From JBCBRD01 sp039819885 (GTDB taxonomy: Bacteria; Pseudomonadota; Alphaproteobacteria; Rhizobiales; Hyphomicrobiaceae): 7,725 nucleotides of DNA. Positions 1 to 5,381 of the stretch are shown here, in pieces. Numbering within the stretch: position 1 is the first letter of the stretch; each line of letters starts with the position of its first letter. The stretch spans positions 1 through 7,725 of the forward strand of contig JBCBRD010000153.1 in the NCBI GenBank assembly GCA_039819885.1, given 5' to 3'. Under the pieces are notes generated by a model that was not told where the DNA came from, did not search any database, and saw only the letters and a list, made by a program, of their open reading frames with translations. A program made the translations under genes and the position numbers.

Positions 1-471
1 CGCGCTGGTGAAGAATTGACTGACTCAGCTGTGCCAGAGCCGTGTCGGCCAGGAACTTACGTCACACCGGCAGTCTTTGAGATTGGGACGGTGGAAGCGT
101 TGGATCGTGAAATTTTTGGGCCGATCTTGCATGTGGTTCGATATGAAGCGCGCCATCTTAACGATGTGATCGATGGTATCAACGGTCTGGGTTATGGCCT
201 GACGCTTGGCCTGCACACGCGGATCGATGCTGTCGCCGATCATGTGGCACGGACGGTCAAGGTCGGTAATCTTTACGTCAACCGGGATCAAGTTGGTGCC
301 GTTGTCGGCGTGCAGCCTTTTGGCGGCGAGGGATTGTCCGGAACTGGACCTAAAGCTGGCGGGCCCAACTATCTGACCCGGTTTATGACTGAACGCGTCA
401 GAAGCACCAATGTTACGGCGACCGGTGGCAATATGGCGTTGTTGCGCGAGGTTGGTACCGTCCGCGGCTAA
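1..471 (+). CDS. putA: C-terminal end of bifunctional proline dehydrogenase / L-glutamate gamma-semialdehyde dehydrogenase PutA (5'-truncated by window edge)
   Basis: The reading frame is open from base 1 and ends at TAA, giving 156 visible residues of a protein that is normally over 1000 aa. PutA oxidises proline to glutamate in two steps (FAD-dependent proline dehydrogenase, then NAD-dependent aldehyde dehydrogenase). Only the end of the aldehyde dehydrogenase module is here. Visible marks are the cofactor-binding EIFGP motif (visible residues 37-41), the segment GNLYVNRDQVGAVVGVQPFGG (visible 89-109; key residues N90, N94, R95, F107, G108, G109), and the PutA-typical GLSGTGPKAGGPNYL stretch (111-125). 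The Cys nucleophile, the FAD domain and any DNA-binding domain lie upstream of the window. The protein stops about 30 residues after the GPKAGGP motif, so there is no extra C-terminal domain. The motif favours PutA over a stand-alone P5C dehydrogenase. The following gene lies 126 bp downstream and is probably not an obligate operon partner. Confidence 0.9.
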   Translation, partial: RAGEELTDSAVPEPCRPGTYVTPAVFEIGTVEALDREIFGPILHVVRYEARHLNDVIDGINGLGYGLTLGLHTRIDAVADHVARTVKVGNLYVNRDQVGAVVGVQPFGGEGLSGTGPKAGGPNYLTRFMTERVRSTNVTATGGNMALLREVGTVRG

Positions 472-597
472 ACCTTTATGTCGTCTACATTTTGCGCCAT
501 TCGCTGAGGCGTGACCAGCTTTGCTGTGGATTTGCGTTTTGTCTCTCGCGCTATCACATTCGTCGGGTTGGAACGGCGTTAGGGTTGGATCCTCTCA

Positions 598-1407
598 ATG
601 GCTTCGAATGACAAGACAAAGCAATTTGCCGACTTGCTGCGACAGACCGTGCGGCCGGGTAAGGGTGAGGCAAAACCTCTGGTGCCGACGTCTGATGGCG
701 GTGACGTTGCGGCTGAGGCCACGTCCGACAGTTCACAGGACGTGGCGGACTTTGTTGCCAAGATGAAAACGGTTGCGCCCGTTGGTGGTGCTGGTCGTGG
801 TCGGCTCATGTTTGCGATGGATGCCACCATGAGCCGCCAACCCACCTGGGACATGGCCCTGCAACTGCAGGGGCAGATGTTTGATGCCGTCCGTGACGTT
901 GGCGGACTGGATGTCCAGCTTGTTTACTATCGCGGTTATGAGGAATGTCGGCATTCACGTTGGGTATCGGATCCTCAGTCTCTGGCGCGCTTGATGACGC
1001 AAGTTGGGTGTCGCGGTGGGCGCACACAGATTGGCAAGGTACTGAGCCATGGCCGGGAGGAGTGCGCGACCAAAAAGGTCGACGCGCTTGTGATTGTCGG
1101 GGATGCGTTCGAGGAAGACCTCGATGCAGTTTGTGCGATTGCTGGTGAACTTTCGCTGTTTGGCGTACCGGTATTCCTGTTCCAGGAGGGGCGAAATGCC
1201 CATGCCGAGCAGGCCTTTCGCGAGATTGCGCGGTTGACGAACGGTGCGTGGTGCCGTTTCGATGCGGGGGCTGCGGCTCAGCTTCGGGACTTGTTGCGTG
1301 CTGTTGCCGTTTACGCTGCTGGCGGGCGACAGGCACTGGAAATGCTGACTAAACAGTCGTCTTCAGGAGCTGGAGCACGTTTGTTGTTGGATCAGGTCAA
1401 GCGTTAG
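598..1407 (+). CDS. VWA (von Willebrand factor A) domain protein of unknown function, conserved alphaproteobacterial type
   Basis: This is a 269-aa protein with no signal peptide or membrane segment, so it is probably cytosolic. Residues 1-65 are polar and probably disordered. Residues 68-240 read as a VWA/Rossmann-like domain: the first strand GRLMFAMDATMS carries a MIDAS-like DxTxS (D75, T77, S79), GGRTQIG gives the third-loop Thr (T143), and LVIVGDAFEED gives the acidic residue after the next strand (D169). Together these should bind a divalent cation, as in other VWA adhesion or adaptor domains. Further marks are YYRGYEEC (111-117), VFLFQEG (192-198) and YAAGGRQAL (239-247). I recognise the general type (cytosolic VWA proteins in Hyphomicrobiales genomes) but no assigned function. 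The ATG at 598 is chosen because it is the first in-frame start and the upstream stretch AGGGTTGGA offers only a weak, distant ribosome site. A J-domain gene follows 93 bp downstream on the same strand, which suggests linkage to protein folding or complex assembly. That is inference only. Confidence 0.8.
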   Translation: MASNDKTKQFADLLRQTVRPGKGEAKPLVPTSDGGDVAAEATSDSSQDVADFVAKMKTVAPVGGAGRGRLMFAMDATMSRQPTWDMALQLQGQMFDAVRDVGGLDVQLVYYRGYEECRHSRWVSDPQSLARLMTQVGCRGGRTQIGKVLSHGREECATKKVDALVIVGDAFEEDLDAVCAIAGELSLFGVPVFLFQEGRNAHAEQAFREIARLTNGAWCRFDAGAAAQLRDLLRAVAVYAAGGRQALEMLTKQSSSGAGARLLLDQVKR

Positions 1408-1500
1408 CCTTTACCTGCTGCTTGGGCATTCGTTGGGTTCTTGACGCTCGCTGGTTGAAGAGTTGTCTTCGCATTCTTTTTTGGAAGTTATCCGGTCACG

Positions 1501-2205
1501 ATGACGTTCTTCTTGCTGGGTCTGTTGCTACTTGCGATCGTGATCTTAACGGTTCACGGATTTAAAAGTGCGAACCCAAATCGATTAGCGATGCAGTTGC
1601 GCTTTGCAGCGGGGCTTTTTTGTCTTGCGTTGGCAGTGATTGCCGGCTCGCGTGCCGTGCTGCAGATTGCTGTCCCTTTGGGGCTGCTTGGGGCCTACCT
1701 GCTGTTCATTGCCCGGTCGCGCGGGGCCTCCCAGCCGATTGGTGGTGGTGGAAACTGGGGCAGTGGGCAAACCTCACATATTGAGACAGACTTTCTCGAG
1801 ATGGAACTCGATCACGCCACCGGGCAAATTCGCGGATTGGTGCGCCGGGGTCTGTTTGAGGGTCGGCGCATTGAGGAACTTAAGCCTGCAGAACTTGCCT
1901 TGCTTTGGCAGGATGCACGCGCAGACGATCCGCAATCTGCACAACTGATCGAAGCCTACCTGGACAGTATGCACCCGACGTGGCGTGACGATATCCAGCG
2001 TGGCGAACGCGACATGCGCGGGCCTGATGGGCGCATGTCACGTGAAGAGGCCTATGAAATCCTTGGACTCTTAGACGGAGCAGGAGACGAAGATATTCGC
2101 AAAGCGCACCGGGAGTTGATGCTGAAATTTCACCCTGACCGCGGGGGATCCACATATCTCGCTTCGAAAATCAATGAAGCAAAAGATGTTCTTCTCGGTG
2201 GGTGA
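1501..2205 (+). CDS. Membrane-anchored J-domain (DnaJ-like) protein, Tim14/Pam18-like C-terminus
   Basis: This is a 234-aa protein with three hydrophobic stretches at its N-terminus (about residues 1-19, 33-50 and 54-71), a Gly-rich spacer (80-90), a middle region (about 93-165, with FLEMELDHATGQIRGLV and a YLDSMHPTW motif), and a C-terminal J domain (about 180-234). The J domain has helix II RKAHRELMLKF, the essential HPD loop (residues 211-213), and then GGSTYLASKINEAKDVLLG. The J domain is placed at the extreme C-terminus after a membrane anchor, and the HPDRGGS..A.KINEAK pattern is that of mitochondrial Tim14/Pam18 (DNAJC19) and its alphaproteobacterial relatives, not of DnaJ itself. There is no G/F or Zn-finger region. 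The expected role is to stimulate DnaK ATPase at the inner membrane; the client is unknown. The ATG at 1501 is preceded by GGAAG at about 13 nt, a weak ribosome site. The gene runs convergently into the carboxypeptidase gene. Confidence 0.85.
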   Translation: MTFFLLGLLLLAIVILTVHGFKSANPNRLAMQLRFAAGLFCLALAVIAGSRAVLQIAVPLGLLGAYLLFIARSRGASQPIGGGGNWGSGQTSHIETDFLEMELDHATGQIRGLVRRGLFEGRRIEELKPAELALLWQDARADDPQSAQLIEAYLDSMHPTWRDDIQRGERDMRGPDGRMSREEAYEILGLLDGAGDEDIRKAHRELMLKFHPDRGGSTYLASKINEAKDVLLGG

Positions 2206-2227
2206 CGTGATCCCCGCTCAAGCTCTA

Positions 2228-2263
2228 GGCTGACGGCAGCTTACCGTCCATCTCGGCCTTTTT
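2228..2263 (+). terminator. Possible intrinsic terminator of the J-domain gene
   Basis: A GACGG / CCGTC stem (2232-2236 with 2244-2248, 7-nt loop) is flanked by GGC / GCC (2228-2230 with 2256-2258), with unequal internal loops between the two helices. TTTTT (2259-2263) follows directly. The stem is short and interrupted, so this is only a candidate. It lies in the 56-bp gap between the convergent genes, and its T-run overlaps the stop codon of the carboxypeptidase gene. Confidence 0.3.
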
Positions 2264-3974
2264 AGTTGTTGCTCGCGACGAAACAATCGACAGACCGGCG
2301 CCGCAGTTCCGTGCAAGTTTTCGATGCCGTGGCAGCACTGAAGCCTGCGAACCGGGCTCGGTAAAGGCGGCGTTGGCCTGATTGCACTGGTACTGCAAGG
2401 CGGCTGTATCCGCTCAATAGCTGCTCCTCGCGCGCGGCAATCTGAGTTAGCCGTGCGACGGCTTCGGATTGGCTGTTGTAAGCCCCGATTTGCACGTGAT
2501 AGCGACCATTTTTGTCGGAGCGGTTTGCGGACGCCGTCGCAGGCCGATAACGGGGAGCGAATGCTTGGCCCTGGCCGCGTTGTGCCGTGTTGAAGCGTTG
2601 CTTAGGCAGTTGGTTTTCCGCAACACCTGAATTTGCCAGCAAATTGGCAAGTTGATCCTGCAGAGTCGATGGCTGCCGACCTGGCGCAGCATTGTTAGAA
2701 ATCGACGGCGTGGCTTTGCGCTGCAGTGGCTGTGGCGTGATCGGAGGAAGACCGGCCCGGGTGACACTGATTGGCTGCGGTGATGGTGAACTGAGGGTAC
2801 GGTTTTGTGCGCCCAAGTTGGCTCGTGTCGACAGGACGCTCACGCGTTTGACTTGGGCAATTTGAATTGTAGGCTTTGATCTAGGCCTGGAAGAGCGTTT
2901 TTGTTGGTTTGTCTGATCCGCAGATGGCCGCCCAATATTTGCAGCGGTATTGATAATCGGAGCGCGAGATGGGGCAGGTGCTGACCTCCGAGGCGATGGC
3001 CGAGTTGTCCGTTGGGCCGTGCGCTTTTGTGGCGAAACGCGCTTTGGGCGGGCGATGAGCTGTGGGCGCGCGCGCCGCGTCTTCCGCGTTGATGCGCGCT
3101 TTAGCCCGCTGGAGATCAGAGAGCGCATGGTTGCGTTGCGCGCTCGTGAAGACTTTCCGCCAAAGACAGCTGCGACGACGTGTTTGCCGTTCTTTCGGAC
3201 CGATGTCACGAGGTTGAAACCAGCCGCTCTGATGTATCCGGTCTTGATGCCATCGACGCCCTGCACGCGTCCAAGCAGTGCGTTGTGGTTCTTGTAGGTC
3301 TTGCCGCCATATGAAAACCGGCGCGTTTTGAATATTTTGTAGTGGCCAGGGTGGTTGTCCTGCAGCGCCAACGCCAATGTGAGCATGTCGCGCGCAGTTG
3401 TTTTCTGCTGGGAATTGGGAAGGCCGGATGCGTTCTTGAACGTCGTTGACGACATGCCGAGGTCTCGGGCCTTTTTCGTCATCAAACGCGCGAAGTTCGC
3501 TTCTGAACCTGCAATGTGCTCGGCGATGGCCACGGCGATGTCGTTGGCTGATTTGGTGACGAGGGCCTTGGCGGCGTCCGACACTTTAATGGTCGAGCCG
3601 ACTTTCAGGCCAAGTTTGGACGGTGGCTGGCTTGCAGCCTGGGCACTGATCCGGATTTTCGAACCGTAGGACAGTCGCTTTTTTTCAATCAGATCGAAGA
3701 CCATGTAGAGCGTCATCATCTTCGTCAAAGATGCAGGATAGCGCTGCTTGTCTCCGTGGCGGCTATGCAGGATCTTGCCGGTGTTGGCATCCATTGTCAT
3801 GGCGGCATATTTCGTGGCTGCATGCGCCGATGGGATTGTCGAGAACACCTGTGTGATTACCGCGGCTAAGAGCGCAATCGCTTGCCACGCACCCGGTGCA
3901 CTTTTGGCGGTGTGTTGGGATTGGTGTTGAGCACCAGTCGCCATCCCGCTCGTTTTGCCATGCACTAAAACCAT
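2262..3974 (-). CDS. D-alanyl-D-alanine carboxypeptidase (peptidase S11, PBP5/6 type) with C-terminal SPOR domain
   Basis: This 570-aa exported enzyme removes the terminal D-Ala from peptidoglycan pentapeptides in the periplasm. The N-terminus has a long polar n-region, a hydrophobic core (about 29-46) and a likely signal peptidase site after SAHA (52/53). The S11 catalytic motifs are all present at normal spacing: SLTK (Ser82 nucleophile, Lys85), SAN (142-144) and KTG (244-246), plus the typical DANTGKIL near residue 62. After the catalytic domain (ends about 290) there is no clear PBP5 beta domain or amphipathic C-terminal anchor. Instead there is a roughly 200-residue Pro/Arg/Lys/Ser-rich linker (about 291-488), then a SPOR domain (about 489-568) starting YHVQIGAYNSQSEA and ending with two Cys (554, 564). 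SPOR domains bind glycan strands stripped of stem peptides at the septum, so the enzyme is probably recruited to the division site. The start at 3974 has AAAGG about 13 nt upstream. The ATG at 3944 (residue 11) is an alternative that would shorten an unusually long n-region. Confidence 0.92.
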   Translation of the reverse strand: MVLVHGKTSGMATGAQHQSQHTAKSAPGAWQAIALLAAVITQVFSTIPSAHAATKYAAMTMDANTGKILHSRHGDKQRYPASLTKMMTLYMVFDLIEKKRLSYGSKIRISAQAASQPPSKLGLKVGSTIKVSDAAKALVTKSANDIAVAIAEHIAGSEANFARLMTKKARDLGMSSTTFKNASGLPNSQQKTTARDMLTLALALQDNHPGHYKIFKTRRFSYGGKTYKNHNALLGRVQGVDGIKTGYIRAAGFNLVTSVRKNGKHVVAAVFGGKSSRARNATMRSLISSGLKRASTRKTRRARPQLIARPKRVSPQKRTAQRTTRPSPRRSAPAPSRAPIINTAANIGRPSADQTNQQKRSSRPRSKPTIQIAQVKRVSVLSTRANLGAQNRTLSSPSPQPISVTRAGLPPITPQPLQRKATPSISNNAAPGRQPSTLQDQLANLLANSGVAENQLPKQRFNTAQRGQGQAFAPRYRPATASANRSDKNGRYHVQIGAYNSQSEAVARLTQIAAREEQLLSGYSRLAVPVQSGQRRLYRARFAGFSAATASKTCTELRRRSVDCFVASNN

Positions 3975-4235
3975 ACCGATCGATACGCCTTTGGTCGAAT
4001 GTCTTATCTCGTTTGCAGCCTCGATTGCGGCACACCTCTCCCGTGCTCTGAACGCCTGTTACCAAGCGACAAAGTTGTCAGAGTTTGATATGCTGCAAAG
4101 CCCGTTTCGTCTGGTTTCGCAGGTGTTTGAGGCTGCTTTTTGGCGGTGCCGTGTTCGTTTCTGCCTCATCACCCGACGGTCATGATCATGCGCGCTTAAC
4201 CGCAATATTCCATCAAGCAGATTGTTCGAATTTGA

Positions 4236-4251
4236 TCTTTCGGCCGAAAGA
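4236..4251. promoter_or_regulatory. 16-bp perfect palindrome, possible operator
   Basis: TCTTTCGGCCGAAAGA is a perfect self-complementary 16-mer centred between 4243 and 4244. It has no loop and no T-tract, so it resembles a dimeric-protein binding site more than a terminator. It sits about 26 bp upstream of the proposed -35 box of the phasin promoter and 8 bp before the next inverted repeat. No specific regulator can be named from the sequence. Confidence 0.35.
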
Positions 4252-4258
4252 AAATGCT

Positions 4259-4295
4259 GCACCGCACAAAAAGCTGTTGAATTTTTGTGCGGTGC
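4259..4295. promoter_or_regulatory. 14-bp inverted repeat over the phasin promoter, candidate PhaR-type operator
   Basis: The arms GCACCGCACAAAAA (4259-4272) and TTTTTGTGCGGTGC (4282-4295) are perfectly complementary, separated by 9 nt. The repeat covers the proposed -35 hexamer and much of the spacer, which is where a repressor would act. The left arm with its two preceding bases reads CTGCACCGCAC, one base off the CTGC-N3-GCAG core reported for the PHA-responsive repressor PhaR in Rhodobacter and Paracoccus. A phasin gene follows, and phasin genes are classic PhaR targets. The regulator assignment is inference. The same sequence could form an RNA hairpin if transcribed from further upstream, but no T-run follows the right arm. 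Confidence 0.5.
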
Positions 4296-4306
4296 GGTGC
4301 TATTGT
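4277..4306 (+). promoter_or_regulatory. Putative sigma70 promoter of the phasin gene
   Basis: TTGAAT (4277-4282) and TATTGT (4301-4306) are separated by 18 bp and each match 4 of 6 consensus bases. TGC directly before the -10 box gives an extended -10 (TGn). Transcription would start near 4313, leaving a leader of about 70 nt before the phasin ATG. The inverted repeat at 4259-4295 overlaps the -35 box and spacer. Confidence 0.45.
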
Positions 4307-4373
4307 GCGTTTACGCCACCCGCGATGCGTTTTGTCCTCGTGGCTTTTTCAACATGCTAAACGCTTTGGAAGT

Positions 4374-4377
4374 GAGG
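4374..4377 (+). promoter_or_regulatory. Ribosome binding site deciding the phasin start
   Basis: GAGG lies 6 nt before the ATG at 4384 and 9 nt before the adjacent ATG at 4387, within the purine-rich stretch GGAAGTGAGG. In-frame upstream starts at 4222 and 4354 have no such site, and the one at 4222 lies upstream of the proposed promoter. This favours 4384 or 4387. Confidence 0.6.
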
Positions 4378-4383
4378 CTGAAG

Positions 4384-4719
4384 ATGATGAATGTTCCGAA
4401 TTTTGACGGTTTTCAGAAGATGAGCCAACAAAACATGGATACGACCATGAAGCTGGTCGGTGAGTGGAATAAAACCTGGCAAGCAATTGCTACCGAAATG
4501 AGCGATTACTCAAAGCGCTCGTTCGAAGATGGTTCGTCCACCATGGAAAAGTTGATGGCTGCCAAGTCCGTCGAGCAGGCCATGGAAATCCAAACGACAT
4601 ACGCGAAACGCGCTTATGATGACTACATGCAACAAATGACTAAGCTTGGTGGCATGTATGCCAACATGGCAAAAGACGCTTACAAGCCTATGGAAAAGGC
4701 GATGCAGTCGGTGCGCTAA
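4384..4719 (+). CDS. Phasin family protein (Phasin_2 type), PHA granule-associated
   Basis: This is a 111-aa all-helical protein without signal peptide. Phasins coat polyhydroxyalkanoate granules and control their size and number. The C-terminal half shows the Phasin_2 pattern: AAKSVEQAMEIQTTYAKRAY (59-78), then DYMQQMTKLGGMYANMAKDA (80-99) and YKPMEKAM (100-107). The N-terminal half has a conserved-looking EWNKTWQAIATEM segment (27-39). Methionine makes up 15 of 111 residues, which is unusually high and spread along the helices. The start is placed at 4384 because of the GAGG site 6 nt upstream; 4387 is equally possible. The gene appears monocistronic: it has its own promoter and operator-like repeats and a strong terminator 35 nt after the stop. 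Some Phasin_2 proteins occur in species without PHA, so granule binding is a family-level inference. Confidence 0.88.
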   Translation: MMNVPNFDGFQKMSQQNMDTTMKLVGEWNKTWQAIATEMSDYSKRSFEDGSSTMEKLMAAKSVEQAMEIQTTYAKRAYDDYMQQMTKLGGMYANMAKDAYKPMEKAMQSVR

Positions 4720-4754
4720 ATCGTTCACTGCTACACATCAGTCAGATGACTGCC

Positions 4755-4785
4755 AAAAGGCTTGGAGTTTCTCCGGGCCTTTTTT
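4755..4785 (+). terminator. Intrinsic (rho-independent) terminator of the phasin gene
   Basis: AAAAGGCTTGGAG (4755-4767) pairs with CTCCGGGCCTTTT (4771-4783) over 13 pairs, including two G-U wobbles, around a 3-nt TTT loop. The 3' arm runs into a T-tract (4780-4785). It begins 35 nt after the phasin stop codon and separates the phasin transcript from clpSA. Confidence 0.85.
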
Positions 4786-4817
4786 CGTGTCTGGTTCGTT
4801 CCTAGATACGTTTAATT

Positions 4818-4847
4818 ACGGGTTTTCCGCAGGACTTCGTAACCCGT
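4818..4847 (+). other. Imperfect hairpin between phasin and clpS, possibly a second terminator
   Basis: ACGGGTT (4818-4824) and AACCCGT (4841-4847) are perfectly complementary around a 16-nt loop that contains a small TCC/GGA stem. A T-rich stretch (TCTTGTTTTCTTC) follows. It could be a weak back-up terminator or an operator ahead of the clpS promoter. The evidence is symmetry only. Confidence 0.3.
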
Positions 4848-4872
4848 TCTTGTTTTCTTCGTCGCGTGGCGA

Positions 4873-4900
4873 TTGCCGTACCTTTGCAGTTGCGTAATTA
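4873..4900 (+). promoter_or_regulatory. Possible sigma70 promoter for clpS-clpA
   Basis: TTGCCG (4873-4878) and TAATTA (4895-4900) are separated by 16 bp, and a shifted -10 ATTATA (4897-4902) is also possible. Transcription would begin around 4907-4910. This makes the ATG at 4873 unusable as a translation start and limits clpS to the starts at 4936, 4996 or 5020. I saw no convincing heat-shock (RpoH) promoter in the gap. Confidence 0.35.
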
Positions 4901-4995
4901 TAGCTGGGAGGAGACGCTTCATTGTCGGCTTGATTATGGCGACATCAAACTTAGGAAGTTGGCGCATTGCGCGCTACGAGGGTCAACAACACCTT

Positions 4996-5376
4996 ATGAC
5001 GCTGAAGAGTTGGACATCATTGCCGGGCATTACTCTGTCAGGTCCGAATGATCGTGACGAAGACGGTGATGATGAAGGCGATGGCCGCACAGGTATCGTC
5101 ACCAAGACACGCCCCAAAACGAAGAAGCCGAGCCTCTACAAGGTTCTGCTGCTTAACGACGATTACACCCCGATGGAATTCGTCGTGCATGTGCTCGAAC
5201 GTTTTTTCAGCAAGGGGCGGGAAGACGCTACCCGAATAATGCTGCACGTTCATCACAAAGGCGTCGGAATTTGCGGCGTTTATACTTACGAAGTTGCGGA
5301 GACAAAGGTGACTCAGGTCACTGACTTCGCAAGGCAGCACCAGCATCCCCTTCAATGCACAATGGAGAAAGAGTAG
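4996..5376 (+). CDS. clpS: ATP-dependent Clp protease adaptor protein ClpS
   Basis: ClpS binds proteins with destabilising N-terminal residues and hands them to the ClpA N-domain for degradation by ClpAP. With the start at 4996 it is 126 aa: an extended acidic, probably disordered N-terminus (about residues 1-45, with DRDEDGDDEGD) that the family uses to engage ClpA, then the core KKPSLYKVLLLNDDYTPMEF. The substrate pocket is intact: N54-D55-D56, Y57-T58-P59-M60, and H86 (matching E. coli His66) in LHVHHKG. The ending CGVYTYEVAETKVTQV...HPLQCTMEKE is typical. The start is uncertain. ATG 4996 has GAGGGT 12 nt upstream and gives a near-normal length; ATG 4936 and TTG 5020 are alternatives, and ATG 4873 would overlap the likely promoter. 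The clpA start follows 5 nt after the stop, so the two form an operon. Confidence 0.93.
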   Translation: MTLKSWTSLPGITLSGPNDRDEDGDDEGDGRTGIVTKTRPKTKKPSLYKVLLLNDDYTPMEFVVHVLERFFSKGREDATRIMLHVHHKGVGICGVYTYEVAETKVTQVTDFARQHQHPLQCTMEKE

Positions 5377-5377
5377 G
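5371..5377 (+). promoter_or_regulatory. Ribosome binding site of clpA inside the end of clpS
   Basis: GAGTAGG includes the clpS stop codon and lies 4 nt before the GTG at 5382, with GGAG further upstream at 5364-5367. It supports the GTG start of clpA and tight coupling of its translation to clpS. Confidence 0.5.
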
Positions 5378-5381
5378 TCCC

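Larger units (their letters stand above)
3975..4383. other. Divergent intergenic region between the carboxypeptidase and phasin genes
   Basis: This 409-bp gap has no convincing gene. Short open frames exist on both strands but show no recognisable protein features or good ribosome sites. The left part (3975 to about 4200) must hold the promoter of the leftward carboxypeptidase gene, but I found no clear -35/-10 pair there. The right part (4236-4310) is rich in symmetry: a 16-bp palindrome, a 14-bp perfect inverted repeat, three copies of the heptamer TTGTGCG (inverted at 4263-4269, direct at 4285-4291 and 4303-4309), and a plausible promoter facing the phasin gene. Confidence 0.6.

Noticed and set aside
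495..511. CGCC/GGCG mini-hairpin after putA as a terminator
   Set aside because: Only 4 base pairs and no following T-run.
806..1336. 176-codon minus-strand open frame opposite the VWA gene
   Set aside because: The translation is low in hydrophobic structure and rich in Pro, Arg, His and Gln, typical of an antisense shadow; the plus strand has a coherent VWA domain.
557..1439. 13-base near-repeat CATTCGT(C/T)GGGTT at 557-569 and 1427-1439, upstream of the VWA and J-domain genes
   Set aside because: Short, one mismatch, and at different distances from the two start codons (28 and 61 nt); chance is a sufficient explanation without comparative data.
2950..3669. Plus-strand open frames of 104-115 codons opposite the carboxypeptidase gene
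   Set aside because: They mirror the coding frame of a protein with all three S11 motifs, lack recognisable domains and have no good ribosome sites.
4259..4295. Reading the 14-bp inverted repeat as an intrinsic terminator
   Set aside because: The T-run lies inside the stem, no T-tract follows the right arm, and there is no gene immediately upstream on the plus strand to terminate.
3955..4360. Short open frames on both strands in the carboxypeptidase-phasin gap
   Set aside because: No recognisable motifs or ribosome sites, and they overlap regulatory palindromes or the end of the carboxypeptidase gene.
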